From positions 1,550,001 through 1,614,000 of the forward strand of contig OY540820.1 of NCBI GenBank assembly GCA_961205875.1: a DNA stretch of 64,000 bases, given 5' to 3'. Positions 10,343-22,062 of this stretch are shown in pieces; the stretch's first letter is position 1, and each line of letters opens with the position of its first letter. Made by a program: the position numbers and the translations under genes. Source of the DNA: Sialis fuliginosa. Its lineage: Eukaryota > Arthropoda > Insecta > Megaloptera > Sialidae. The notes under the pieces were generated by a model. The model was not told the origin of the DNA and searched no databases. It was given only the letters and a program-made list of their open reading frames with translations.

Positions 10343-12624
10343 ATCCACACTGTCGCACAGTGGGTCTAAATCACACTTTTTTGCGCGAAATTTCGCTTCA
10401 AGCCAATTTTCAACCAATTTTAATGAAGTCAGTGGCATTTGAAAGGTAAATAGTAGTAAATAGTTGTAGTTTCTGAAAATTACCCCAAGAATAGTCAATT
10501 CACTCTCTTAATTATTCTTTCATCCCCTTAAATCTGAAAAATCGATTAAACGATAAATTCATAAATTAATAAATAGAATAAGATAATATATTCTGCACAA
10601 ATATAAATATTTATTTGTAAGTACTATTATATAGTATGTGTAAACATGTGTGAACATATTTAAATATATACAGGTGAGTCATAAGTTCGTATTTCTTCGA
10701 TATCTCCTCTGTTAATAATTAGAGAAAAATTTTAATTTTGTTTGATATTATAAGTAATAATACACATTTAAACTTATATTAAAATATATAGTGTGACTCC
10801 GAAAAAGGTGTATCATTACAGTGTGAGTTGATAGTGCGTGTCTCTTCGATATCTCCTCTCTTTTACAAGATACAGAAAAAATTCAAATTTTAGATAATAT
10901 TACAAGTAAAAATGTACATTATAAGAATGTATTTAAATATACAGTGTGGCCCTGAAATAAGGTGTATCACAAATATAATGTATTTTTAAATGGAATGACC
11001 AATTTATTTCTAGCTTATGTAACTATTGTTTAGAAGATCTATACAGTGGTACAATATTTTTTTAAAACATTGAGGGGAAGGAGTAAGATATAATTTTTTT
11101 TCTTAGTTGACGTTTTCAAACATTGTTTTGAAAAATCATTTTCGTTTTGGTGTGGCATTAGTTTAACCTAGACACCACTAGAAATTCATTAGAAATGTGT
11201 TTTATACAAGGTGCCTCTGAAGAAACTACAATTATTCAAAAATTATTTGTTACAAAACTATTTTTTAATGGAACAAAATATTTTTTTGTCATTAAGTATG
11301 TAATATTCGGTACACTACAACTTTTCACGGCAGGTAAATCCTGCACCTAAAATAAATAAATATACTAAAAACGCTTATTACTTACATTACATGAAACATT
11401 AATGAAAACAAATTTTAAACATAAAAATAAACACTTCGTGTCTTAAAAAAATTTTCTCTAAACTTGCAGGATTTAGATTAATTTTTTTGAAAAAACATTA
11501 AAAATCCTATTGAATTAAAAACATATAAAAGGTCCTTTAAAAATATCAAACAAAAATTGATTGTTTAGTTTAAACAACAATTGTGCAATATGAAATATGT
11601 TTATCTTAAAATTGACTTCCCAATGCCTTTAAAGCCCTTCATTAAACATAAATAAATAATTTTTGAATATTTCCAGTTTTTTCAGGGGCACTTTGTATAA
11701 AACAAATTTCTAATGGATTACTAGTGGTGTCTAGGTTAAACTAATGCCACACCAAAACGAAAATGATTTTTCAAAACAATGTTTGAAAACGTCAACTAAT
11801 TGTAAGAAAAAAAATTATATCTTACTCCTTCCCCTCAATGTTTTAAAAAAATATTGTACCACTGTATAGATCTTCTAAACAATAGTTACATAAGCTAGAA
11901 ATAAATTGGTTATTCCATTTAAAAATACATTATATTTGTTATACACCTTATTTCGGGGCCACACTGTATATTTCAATACATTCTTATAATGTACATTTTT
12001 ACTTGTAATATTATCTAAAATTTGAATTTTTTCTGTATCTTGTAAAAGAGAGGAGATATCGAAGAGACACGAACTATCAACTCACACTGTAATGATACAC
12101 CTTTTTCGGGGTCACACTATATATTTTAATATAAGTTTAAATGTGTATTATTACTTATAATATCAAACAAAATTAAAAATTTTCTCTAATTATTAACAGA
12201 GGAGATATCGAAGAAATACGAACTTATGACTCACCCTGTATATACTATTTAAATATGTTCACACATGTTTACACATACTATATAATAGTACTAACAAATA
12301 AATATTTATATTTGTGCAGAATATATTATCTTATCCGATTTATTAATTTATGGATTTATCGTTTAATCGATTTTTCAGATTTAAGGGGATGAAAGAATAA
12401 TTAAGAGGGTGAATTGACTATTCTTGGGGTAATTTTCAGAAACTACAACTATTTACCTTTCAAATGCCACTGACTTCATTAAAATTGGTTTAAAATTGGC
12501 TTGAAGCGAAATTTCGCGCAAAAAAGTGTGATTTAGACCCACTGTGTGTCGTGCCGGTCTCGTTCTAGTCAATATAGTAAATATTGTATTGGAACGAGAC
12601 CGGCACGATACCTATAGTGTGGAT
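10343..12624. repeat. giant hairpin (2.3 kb, arms about 900 bp)
   Basis: Left arm about 10354-11252, right arm about 11645-12549, loop about 390 bp. Outer motif ATCCACACT (10343) and AGTGTGGAT (ending 12624) flank the structure. Both arms carry CCCACTGTG, GCGCGAAATTTCGCTTCAAG and tandem TCTTCGATATCTCCTCT blocks. Divergence between arms is low. A transcript from here would fold into nearly continuous double-stranded RNA. No ORF of note. Confidence 0.92.
12550..12607. repeat. perfect 16-bp palindrome arms beside the giant hairpin
   Basis: CGTGCCGGTCTCGTTC at 12550-12565 is mirrored perfectly at 12592-12607, around an AT-rich loop that holds CAATATAGTAAATATTG. It is more GC-rich than its surroundings. 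It could be a solo MITE inserted at the hairpin's right edge. Confidence 0.9.
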
Positions 12625-13085
12625 ACTTTCATTGTTTATTGTTTATTTATATTTTGATTGGACTGGCAGGATAATAATAAAAAAACCTTGCTCTTACAGC
12701 GGCTATTACTGGTGCCAGTACCTTATATTAACAAAGAACTTTAACATATTTATTTTGACAATGCAATAGAAGTCTAAAATATTCGATTAAATGTATTTGC
12801 TAGTTATAATTAGTTGTAGGTCCATTTGCATAAGTTGAAGAGGTAAAGTTTAAAAAGCGTACCCTCATCCTCAATGTTTGATTTAATCAGAACCCGATGG
12901 TCCATGCTCGAATAGTTTCCTTGTTAGCAACTGTTAGGAATCAGACCCTTATCAATATATATAACATTACTCAGAATTACTACACCTTAACTTTACTAAA
13001 CTTATCCGAAACTTGTTGACTTTAAATTAATTTATTTACATACTAACTTCGCCTCTGTGAGTGTATTTCAAAAATCAATTAATAC
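12625..13085. other. unassigned; short rE-like end
   Basis: 12705-12725 holds the complement of GGTACTGGCACCAGTAATAG, similar to the rE terminus and its CCAGTAATGG motif. Nothing else recognised. Confidence 0.4.
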
Positions 13086-13093
13086 ATCTACAG

Positions 13094-13880
13094 CAATGGA
13101 CAGTGCATTCTGTATTAACATAATGGTGTAACATCTGTTCAAAAAGTGAGAGAGAGATGCAGTGTACTTTGGAATATATCTATCTCTTTTTCTAAAAATC
13201 TGATTGGTAGCTTACTACAGTTCAGGGTAGTATTTCTGTCAGATGTATTTTTGTATATCTATCTTGTGATTTTTGTGCAATAAGTTTTTTATTAGAAAAG
13301 TCAATAATATAAACAATAAACATAGGTACTATGATAGTTCATATTTCATCGAGGAAATTAAAAAAAAATCATCAATTGATCTGATAGAAATTTACAAAAT
13401 TATGAACGAATATTCCGGGAAAATAACATTTTCGCTACGAAAAAAATTAAATATATATTAATAAAAAATAGTTTTAAATCAATTCCCATGTGGTTGCTTT
13501 GCTACAAAATGATGAAGTGGATTGCACTTACAAACAGCACATACAAGATTTACTTAACAAAATTAATTTTTTTTTTTGATATTAGGTTACATTACGAAGC
13601 TACGAAAAAGTAAGAACAAGATATTAAAATTGTGTCAAAAAATTCAACTTATATTATTTAGAAATCAATAATTTTTTTTTTTTAATTAATTTTTTTTATA
13701 ACGTTAATTATTTTTTGTTTCTTAACCTCTTTACATATATCTATGAATATTTTTAATGTTCGGGGCCAAGAATGAAATAGTTACACTTCTGTTTAAAAAA
13801 AGGATAAGTATATTCCAAACCTTTCTTTTGACACGACTCTGTTTTCGAGTCAGATGCGTGGTCCATTCTCTATGTCTATG
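13094..13880 (+). mobile_element. P-like non-autonomous transposon, copy 1
   Basis: 787 bp, flanked by the perfect 8-bp duplication ATCTACAG (13086-13093 and 13881-13888). The right terminus is TCTCTATGTCTATG; the left terminus has lost about 14 bp and starts CAATGGACAGTG. It contains the degenerate coding stretch near 13273-13461, related to 41000-41185. Superfamily assignment follows from the THAP-bearing copy at 36970. Confidence 0.85.
13273..13461 (+). pseudogene. transposase remnant of P-like copy 1
   Basis: 62-codon frame with CNKFFIRKVNNINNKH, then SSIDLIEIYKIMNEYSGKITF, matching the frame at 41000-41185 on the other strand at the protein level despite frame slips. I infer that it fuses the leader around the transposase start to a distal, probably C-terminal segment after an internal deletion. 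No catalytic residues can be assigned. Confidence 0.45.
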
Positions 13881-13888
13881 ATCTACAG

Positions 13889-14710
13889 AGTCTACAGTTA
13901 TTTTTACAAAACCGAAAAAAATATAAGTTGAATAGTTAATATGTCAGTTTGGCGCGATCCTACAGATTGCATTTTTTTTTAAATATAGCTTATTCAAAAT
14001 TAGTTTTAAAAGAGTCAATTTTAGTGATGAAACCTTTATTTTCTGCAGAAATAAGTATTTTTTTGGAAACAGGAGACACGTAAGATCATCATAAAATAGT
14101 TTTTAAAAATTAGGCTTCATGCCTATTTAGAAGAATATTTGTGCATATCGCTACAATACATTCGACCGTATAAGAAAGTAATAAAACATTTTATAATATT
14201 AATAGATCATTGTACACTCGACAGTATGAACATAACGGAGACATTCAAACTGTTAAATAGCCTCCGTTTCTTATTAGACATAAATCAGAACAGTTAAGTT
14301 TTAATTTACAATTAGTAAATGCATTCTCCATTTATATAATAAAAGGAATATGATAATGTATTCCGTGTTAATGGAATTATACAACTTCTACTTCATTTGC
14401 TAGAGTGTTTTTTTTGTCGACAATATTAGTCTTTACAGAAAATTACAGATTTAACGGTTACCCCAAACCAGAAGTTTCCAAACTAATATCATAATGTATT
14501 TAATTAATTCAATTTTATGTGTCTGCTTGCTGCAATCTTAGATTTATTAAAACAATTTATTGCAAGTGTTTCAAAATTATTCATAATTAAAATGGGGGGG
14601 GGAGTAAAAAAAACAATGTTGCATTTTCAAAACACATATTAACCCTGGATGGTCATGCTTATAAAATAAAATACTGTTTGAAGCTACCTACATTTTTGAG
14701 TTAGAAAAAA
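13889..14710. other. mostly unassigned
   Basis: 13935-13975 holds GTTAATATGTCAGTTTGGCG followed by CGATCCTACAGATT, repeated at 60104-60145 inside rF. An 8-base G run sits near 14584. The rest is anonymous. Confidence 0.45.
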
Positions 14711-15968
14711 AGGTCATATTCCAAGGTAGTCTCAACAATTCCTTGACCAATCAGCGCGGGAATTGACGTCACTTGGGGGATGTATTCAAATGCTATAAAT
14801 GTATAATAGAATATCAATTACGCAAAATTCCTTTATTTATTCTTGTTTTCGTATTTTTTGATATTTTAACAACACAAACAATCAAATAAGTACAAATTCG
14901 ACAGAGCAAAATCATAAAGAGCTGTCAGTATCATAGACATAGAGAATGGACAACGCATCTGACTCGAAAACAGAGTCATGTCAAAAGAAAGAGGTTTGGA
15001 ATATACTTGTCCTTTTTTTAAACAGGAGTGTAACTATTTCATTCCTGGCCTAGAACATTAAAAATATTCATAGATACATATAAAGAGGTTAAGAAACAGA
15101 AAATAATTAACGTTATAAAAAAATTTTATTTAAAAAAAACAATTATTGATTTCTAAATAATATAAGTTGAATTTTTTGACCCAATTTTAATATCTTGTTC
15201 TTCCTTTTTCGTAGCTTCGTAATGTTTCCTAATATCAAAAAAAATATTTAAAATTTTGTTAAGAAAATATTGTATGTGCTGTTTGTAAGTGTAGCAATCC
15301 ACCTCATCATTTTGTAGCAATCACATGGGAATTGATTTAAAACTATTTTTTATTTATGTTATTTTCCCGAAATATCCGTTCATATAATTTTGCAAATTTC
15401 TATCAGACGAATTGATGTTTTTTTTTTCTTCGATGAAATATGAACCATTATAGTATGTTTATTGTTTATATTATTTACTTTTTTAATAAAAAACTTATTG
15501 CACAAAAATCACAAGATAGATATACAAAAATATATCTGACAGAAATACTACCCTGAACTGTAGTAAGCTATCAATCAGATTCTTAGAAAAAGAGATAGAT
15601 ATATTCCAAACTACACTGCATCTCTCTCTCACTTTTTGAACAGGTGTTAATACAGAATGCACTGTCCATTCTCTATGTCTATGGTCAGTATCATAATATA
15701 ACAACGTATTGCCAACTTAAGAATAGTAAAAATGACGCTTCCCGAATAGACCAAATTGTCTGTGACAGTTTTTTTTTATGATTTTGCAATGTCGTTCTTA
15801 AAATACCAAAAAATATGAAAACAAGAATAAATAAAGGATTTTGTTTGTAATTGATATTCTATTATACATTTATAGCATTTGAATACATCTCCCAGATGAC
15901 GTCAATTCCCACGCCAAGTCAAGGAATTGTTGAGACTATCTTGTCTTTATTTACCTTGGTCATATTCT
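14711..15968. repeat. hairpin element with P-like insertion in the loop
   Basis: Arms about 14711-14928 and 15758-15968. They share CAACAATTCCTTGAC, GGAATTGACGTCA and GAATATCAATTACG-type blocks. Both outer ends have CCAAGGTA next to GGTCATATT / AATATGACC. A P-like transposon (14932-15683) occupies the centre, so without it the structure would be about 500 bp. Confidence 0.85.
14932..15683 (-). mobile_element. P-like non-autonomous transposon, copy 2
   Basis: 752 bp with complete ends CATAGACATAGAGAATGGAC and the mirrored ATTCTCTATGTCTATG. It is flanked by the perfect 8-bp duplication GTCAGTAT (14924-14931 and 15684-15691). Internal sequence is the reverse complement of copy 1 with small deletions. 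Its coding remnant is more broken than that of copy 3. Confidence 0.92.
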
Positions 15969-16009
15969 ACTAATTGAGTTTTACGTTTTGGCAGCCCACA
16001 ACCCTTGGT

Positions 16010-16312
16010 ATACAATTTTTTAATTTTTTTTATTTGCTTTAAGGCCCCCTGCAGGCACCATTTTTGATTTAGAAAAAAATAAGAAAGAGTGTCAATTTCC
16101 GCTTGTTTGGTTATACATTTTTACGTGCCACGTGCCTTGGAATAAAAAAAATATTTTTTTACAAAGCTTTAGCTCCCTGAAAAATTATTTTTTCAACAAA
16201 TTTGTACATATTCAATAAAAATTTCAAGTTTCTAGCTTATATAGTTTACGAGATATTTTGCTTTGAGTGAAAATATCGGACGGACGACAAAGTGAGATTA
16301 ACCTCTCCCCTC
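16010..16312 (-). repeat. rI fragment, inverted
   Basis: Complement of the first third of rI at 58721-59110: GCAGGCACCATTTTTGA, CACGTGCCTTGG, then GGACGGACGACAAAGTGAGA. The TIR itself is not intact. Confidence 0.75.
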
Positions 16313-16448
16313 TCATGTCACTGCCCGCACAGAGTTATGTGGCAACCTGGTCATTTACTAACCTTGTATTTGATATATATTTTTGGAAAAATCATGGGAG
16401 TCAGCGAACTTTTTCAAATTAGTTTTCACATCTAAGAAACACATAGTC
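16313..16448. other. unassigned
   Basis: Short spacer before the Harbinger MITE; nothing recognised. Confidence 0.5.
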
Positions 16449-16451
16449 TAA

Positions 16452-16783
16452 TGTCCGGTATTATAAAGGAGCTAGCAAAATTTGCTAGCTAGCAAGCACT
16501 TTCAAATCAGGTTTTTAACCTGTCTGACAGTTCTCCTTTAGTTTCATGAAATGCTTGACAAGTTCCGCGCACACGTTGTAAGTAAACACCAACGGTATTA
16601 AAACAGTGGTGATATTATGAAAATTATTTTGTACGGTCAGAGTCGCCAACTGTGTTACAATACGTTGAAGTATCACTGCTCTAAATTTCATAGCTAATCC
16701 ATAGATACGATCACAGAACTAATACCCCATTTGAAAGTGCTTGCTAGCTAGCAAATTTGCTAGCTCCTTTATAATACCGGACA
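16452..16783 (+). mobile_element. PIF/Harbinger-type MITE, copy 1
   Basis: 332 bp with long terminal inverted repeats, TGTCCGGTATTATAAAGGAG then CTAGCAAA, and a CACTTTCAAAT inner edge. TAA flanks both ends (16449-16451 and 16784-16786). The same is true of copies 2 and 3, which fits the 3-bp TWA duplication of PIF/Harbinger elements. No transposase. Confidence 0.88.
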
Positions 16784-16786
16784 TAA

Positions 16787-17136
16787 GTTACAAGATCTTT
16801 TTTGTGGGGTTGTACTGTAAGGAATAAAAAAAAGTTCAATTTGATAAAAAAAATATTTGTAACTGCTTTGTACGCATTGCTTTATATTGATCCTGACAAT
16901 AAAGCCTTTGTCCTTGCTGAGAGGATTATGGTTGCTTATTTCCATATAAACAAACATTCATTTTGAATTACATTTTTCCATATAAACGTAGCCGAGGTTC
17001 TGTGTATTTATCTATTGTTTTTAAAACTTTTAATTTTGTAGAATGAATATTTTCGTATTTTGCTTTGTATATGTTTTCTTTGAACTGAATGAATTATACA
17101 TTCCAATATTTATATTTGTATATATAAAATACTAGC
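16787..17136. other. unassigned
   Basis: AT-rich and without repeat partners I can see. Confidence 0.45.
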
Positions 17137-17190
17137 TGGGCCCGCGCGGCTTCGCCCGCTTGGACTACGGAATTATTGTTTTTATATTTA
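17137..17190 (+). mobile_element. rB head fragment
   Basis: CTAGCTGGGCCCGCGCGG, then CGGAATTATTGTTT, matching the first about 45 bp of rB. It then diverges into rG sequence. Confidence 0.75.
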
Positions 17191-17420
17191 TATTTTATAT
17201 CTCAGCGAAAAATGATTGGATTGGCATGATCCAAAGATCATTCGTAAAAATTCTTTTGATATATTTTATAATGTAGAGAATAATTTTATCTATAGTTTAT
17301 GTTCCATTCATTTTATTTTATCTTCTTAGTTTGTCAGAAATGTGTTTAAATAAATTAAGAATCACGTACACTATTCACTGTCAAGATTACGTATAAGAAA
17401 GTCCCGTGGTTCCCAATAAA
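17191..17420 (+). repeat. rG repeat, copy c
   Basis: Shares AATGTAGAGAATAATT, ATCTATAGTTTATGTTC and the ending GATTACGTATAAGAAAGTCC with copies a and d. Confidence 0.7.
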
Positions 17421-17473
17421 ATAAAGAGATGACAATTTCTGGTTTATTAATTATTTTTGTATTATTCTATACC

Positions 17474-17640
17474 TTTTCAACTTCAAATTGAGACTAATCA
17501 ATTTCAAATTGGGAATAATCAAATTCAAATTGGGTATAATCAATTTCAAATTGAGACTAAACAATTTCAAATTGGGAATAATCAATTTCAATTTGAGACT
17601 AATCAATATCAAAATGAGAATTATTATCAATTTTAAATTG
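17474..17640 (+). repeat. about seven 23-bp tandem units (left terminus)
   Basis: Units alternate between AATTGAGACTAATCA and AATTGGGAATAATCA types. They are the mirror of 20388-20503. Confidence 0.9.
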
Positions 17641-17834
17641 GTTAAGTTTAAAAGCTAGTATTTAAGGTGATTTAGACATTCAAATACCACATATCCAGTG
17701 ATGAGAACTCTACCTTTAGTACAGGCAAATTTGCATTTAACTAAAACTTAATTATTAGATCAAATTTTATTTCGGAAATGTATCCAAATATTTCTCATTA
17801 AAGAATTCAATAAGTCCCGAGGTCAGAAGTTGTT

Positions 17835-18905
17835 TCGTTTAGGGGAAAGTGGGGTAAAAAGGATATGTTAGATCAAATGTATAAAAATAATGAATGTCCC
17901 TGTACTAAATAGTTTATAACGAACATTAAGTAATTAATGAGGTCAAAATTAATGTTGGGAAGAGGACTGGGGGTTATAAAATGACAAAAAAAATAAATAG
18001 TAAGGTAAAATTAATTATTTTGTAACGGTTAATATTTATTTACATAAAATTGACACGTGTGCATTAAAATTAGGTTTTATTAAGGAAAAAATGGAAAGAT
18101 TAGAAATACCTCCTGAAATGGCTTCAGAAATACTTTATCTTTAAGAAACCGAAGAGCCTCTAGTCGGGACTGGGGAACTTTAGCCGGTATTTTGATTTAA
18201 AGTAGGGCGCGTCAAATAAGCGATGAAGCTAGTCTTGATTTTGATCACTTTCCGGCTTATCGTGTTATACAAACAAATTTTATGAAAATCGGATAATATT
18301 TGTCTCATAGAATGTAACCATTCTATTTTTTTTTAATTATGAAGGAGGAGAACCCCTCCATAAACAGCTTTGAACGGCCGCGTATTGCCAATGCTTTAAA
18401 AAATTGTTAGCTCTTTCTAGTGGGTTATATTTATTTTTGTTCATATGGGGACATGTTTAGGTGATACTGTTGCACCCATAAAAAAATATTTTGGTTATAA
18501 CAATCAGAGGTTATCTGAATTATTCATTACTAAAGAGATTTTTTGAGCTTTATAAATTGTGTATCTCAGTATATTTGTTAATATTATTAAAAAACTAAGG
18601 GTTTTCAAACAAAAACTTTTTCATAAAAATTGTAGCAGATGGTATCTTTAAATAGTTTTTTATATACAAAATGATATAACTCAAAAGACAAAACGACTAA
18701 CTCCATGAAAAAAGTCGTGAATATTTAAGTTTTTATAAATAAAGATTTAACGGATTATTTTATAGGTTGCCTTTATGTTAGTGAGTATATTTTGTAAAAT
18801 AATGTTGTCATTATGTAAAATTATTAGAATTATGGAGGGAAAAGTGGGGTAAAATGGACATGTTCGATCAAATGTACGAAAATAATGTAAGTACGCTTTT
18901 CAGTC
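17835..18905 (+). repeat. internal direct repeat of the 3-kb element
   Basis: GTGGGGTAAAAAGGATATGTT followed by GATCAAATGTA at about 17850 returns near 18845 as GTGGGGTAAAATGGACATG followed by the same block. This points to an internal duplication or two related insertions about 1 kb apart. Confidence 0.65.
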
Positions 18906-19234
18906 TATGGGACCCCCTCCCATAGACTGAATTCCAAAGAATTTTTTGACAGTGTTCGTTATAATTTTCAGTGAAAGTACTAATTAAAAGCTACATTCTA
19001 GATTTAATTCAGATTTTTTGAATCAAGAGTTTAGAAATTAGATAGGTGGAGACGCTCTAACAATGACATTGAAAAGCAAATATATCGTGACTGAAGGGTT
19101 AAAATCAAAAGGTCATTTGACATTTTTTGTTGTATTTTAGACGACCTATCTAAGGACATCCCACTTGATGGGGTAAGTGAAAAAAAAATTGAATTTATTT
19201 TTCAGTATTTTGGAAGGGGGTCCAATAATTTTTT

Positions 19235-19378
19235 TTTCAAAATTTCATCATTTTTGTTTTTTTCGTATACCAAATTTTATCTAAATCGGTATAAAATTTA
19301 TATAAACGTACGGACGGACGGACGGGCGGACAGAGCGAAACTAAATAGGTTCCTAGTTTTCTACGGAACCCTAAAATA
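19235..19378 (+). repeat. dispersed-repeat tail with GACG tract
   Basis: CCAAATTTTATCTAAATCGG, a GGAC run at about 19310-19332, then TTTCTACGGAACCCTAAAA. This layout is common at ends of insect dispersed repeats, and the CGGAACCCT end recalls rI. Family not determined. Confidence 0.5.
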
Positions 19379-20387
19379 GATATTAGGTGTATAATATTTA
19401 AAATTAAGACAGTCTTTAATGTGTTATTAAAGAAAATCATCAACAATATAAAAGCTATCCGCGCGCAACTTTTCCCCCTCCAATATTCACATACGCAACA
19501 GCCTTAAAACTCGGGACTCATTGGATTCTTAAAGTATATATATATAACAAAGTGATTTAAAACAAAAAAAAATAGATCTAAAAATTATGTTCTTTTCAGG
19601 TCAATTTTTTGTCTAATTTGCCTGTACTAGTTATTCAAAGTCAATCAATGACTTTTTAAACAAGATAAAATCAGGTAAGTTCATTTTTAAAACAAAAATA
19701 TAATATCATATAATATAACCTATAAACATTATTTTAATTTTAGATCAATGTAAGTTTTTGTAAACGCCAGACATTAGGTGAATACAGCTGTTATCGTTGT
19801 AATTTAAAAATATGTGGATGTATTTATTTTATCTTTTTAATTATTATTAATTTTTTATACATTGTCATATTACCTAATACAATTTACGAAAAATCATATA
19901 TCCATTTGATATGTTATCAGTTAAAAAATCTACATTTAAATTTTGTATACGTTTTTCTATGAAAATATACGACGAAAATGAACATCTGGATATTGTTCAT
20001 ACTTTTCATTGTTGGTATTGTATGTTTTTAAAAAAAATTGAATTGTGTTTGTTGAAATTTATTATTTATTAATGTTAATTCCGAAAAAATATAGTTGTAG
20101 GATTAACGTATTATGATAAATGAAAATGTATTATTTATTATTTGTGGAATATGTTTTTCAGGTTCTGTATTTATTTATTCTTTTGTGACAAATTGTTTTA
20201 AGAAAATATACTTGAAAGTGAGGTTATGTCATTTAATTTATAAAACCACTATTATTACTATTAATATCAATTTAGACAAGCAATGAGAGTAAAGATAAGA
20301 AAATTAACATTTTTTAAAAACATTCTTCAAATAACAATAGTTTCAAAAGTCTAAAGGTGTGCTTTTTATGGCCAAGCCATGCTATTT

Positions 20388-20503
20388 GAAATTGCTTAGT
20401 CTCAATTCGAAATTGATTATTCCCAACTTTAAATTGTTTATTCTCAATTTGAATTTGATTATTCCCAGTTTGAAATTGATTAGTTTCAATTTGAAGTTGA
20501 AAA
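20388..20503 (-). repeat. about five 23-bp tandem units (right terminus)
   Basis: Inverted partner of 17474-17640, with fewer units. Confidence 0.88.
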
Positions 20504-20510
20504 GGTATAG

Positions 20511-21744
20511 TAGGTACGTGTGAGTTTTTTATAAGCTTATTTTACAGAACCTTGGTTCTCGACGCAGTAAATAAAGTTTAATAAAATGAGTTGTGTTTTC
20601 TCAGAAGAAATTTAATCCTTAATAAATTATGTTCGTGCACGAGGGAAATAATTTTCAATGTGATTATTTGATGTTTGCATTCAACGCAAGAAAACAAAAC
20701 AACACCGTGCTAGCTATTATTATGTAACCACAGCTCAGTGGTATCTTCATCACAATCTTTCAAAAACTTACTGTTTATTTTCAATTAAAATTGTGTACTA
20801 GGTAAATTTATTCACCTTTTAAACTTTATATTATAACATTATTAAAATATAGTGTACCGGCACCAGTCGTGAATCAATCCCCAGTGTTGGACTGTTTTTT
20901 TTATTTTTATTTTGTTTAATTAAATGAACATGGTCATTATTGAATCATAATCTACACTAAACTCCAAACTTAAGGGATCACTAATTTTTTTCAATATGTT
21001 TAGGTATTTTTGAATGGCTGTATCTCCGCGAAAAATTGTCGTAGAACAGTTTAAAAAAAAACTCTTTTAAATCTTGGATATTCTAGTTTGTTGAAAATTT
21101 TATTATCCGGATAACATATTTTTTTGAAGATGAAACGCCGAAAAAAAAATTTCAAAAACGTATATCAATTTTGAGAGGTTCTACGGGACTTGAAATTTTT
21201 TTTGAAAAAATCAAATAAAGGATGTTTGTAGATCAGACTTTTTTCTTTAATTTGCTTTTTTTCTATTGCTGTACGACCATTAATGACCAAGTTATTTGCA
21301 ATAATAAAAAAATATCAAGGACAGTTTGGAAAGCTGAAAGTTTTTTCTTTAACGCCCTTTAGTTGTTCATTCGATAAAAAAAAATTTCATTCTGAAAAAT
21401 CCACTTGAAAGTGACCTAAAAAATTGCATATTTTTCATAAAACATGGGGTAACTTCGGGGGAAATCATGGGATCATTAAAGTGTCATGTTTTTTTTAAGT
21501 TGAAAGTATCTCTAAAATATCTGCGAAACCCTGAATCGCTCAGATTTTTTTTTTTACTTTGTAACCTAAGCAATCAAACATACCATACTGCTATAAGAGA
21601 GTTAAAGGATCACTTAAATTTACCAACTTTTTGTCTTTCAGGATAACCACTTTTTTTGATGAAACGCCCAAAAAAAATTCGCAAAATTTTAAAACAATTT
21701 GAGAGCCTCCAGGTGAAATAAAAAAAAATTTACCATACAAACTT
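20511..21744. other. unassigned; internal duplication
   Basis: About 21110-21200 and 21640-21730 share GATGAAACGCC followed by AAAAAAATT and a TTTTGAGAG / TTTGAGAG block. 20850-20890 carries GGCACCAGTCGTGAAT and CCCCAGTGTTGGA, echoed at 22705-22742 and 55875-55920. No gene signal. Confidence 0.45.
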
Positions 21745-21825
21745 TTACGTCCTCTTTTACCCCCGCAGGGGTTGAATTTCGAAAAATCCTATCTTAGTGG
21801 GTGGTTAGTAACCACTCACTAAGAT
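21745..21825. repeat. rC fragment ending in a palindrome
   Basis: Inverted rC sequence (CCCCCGCAGGGGTTGAATTTC) leads into TCTTAGTGGGTGGTTA (21794-21809), followed directly by its near-perfect mirror TAACCACTCACTAAGA (one mismatch). Confidence 0.75.
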
Positions 21826-21833
21826 CAATCATT

Positions 21834-22012
21834 CATGAGTTATGCGTGTGACAAGGATTCAGGGGACAGACAGACAGATACGGACCAAAAAGTGTTTGTC
21901 TTGACCTGAAACGGAAATACCAATTTAAAATTTTGAAATCGGAGAACAATTTTTTTTTCATTCTAAAACGATCACAAAGCTTCTCGTATCTTCGATATTG
22001 CGAGGAAGCAAA
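21834..22012 (+). mobile_element. rA element, 3' part
   Basis: From TCATGAGTTATGCGTGTGAC through the GACA tract to TTGCGAGGAAGCA. The hammerhead motif follows directly. Confidence 0.85.
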
Positions 22013-22014
22013 AT

Positions 22015-22062
22015 GTCACTCGACACGTGTTTCGATTTCTCAAGAAGTCTTCATCAGGAGCC
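22015..22062 (-). ncRNA. hammerhead ribozyme motif, copy A
   Basis: Read on the minus strand: CUC, CUGAUGA, one extra A, a stem II of GACUUC/GAAAUC with one C-A mismatch around UUGA, then GAA, the palindrome ACACGUGU (stem III without loop), C at the cleavage position, and GAG closing stem I. The catalytic boxes CUGAUGA and GAAA are intact. The mismatch in stem II and the 3-bp stem I suggest weak activity. Such minimal hammerheads with a self-complementary stem III are known from Penelope-like elements. Confidence 0.72.

Larger units (their letters stand above)
17467..20510. mobile_element. 3-kb element with minisatellite terminal inverted repeats
   Basis: CTATACCTTTTCAACTTCAA at 17467 is mirrored by TTGAAGTTGAAAAGGTATAG ending at 20510. 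Subterminal tandem units of about 23 bp (core CAATTTCAAATTG) fill 17474-17640 on the left and 20388-20503 inverted on the right. If the ends are TACC...GGTA, a TA duplication is possible. Tandem-repeat TIRs recall Foldback and Galileo elements, but no transposase is recognisable inside. Confidence 0.75.

Noticed and set aside
17474-17640. Evenly spaced short repeats resembling a CRISPR array
   Set aside because: The units are contiguous without spacers, the same array is inverted at 20.4 kb, and the DNA is eukaryotic.
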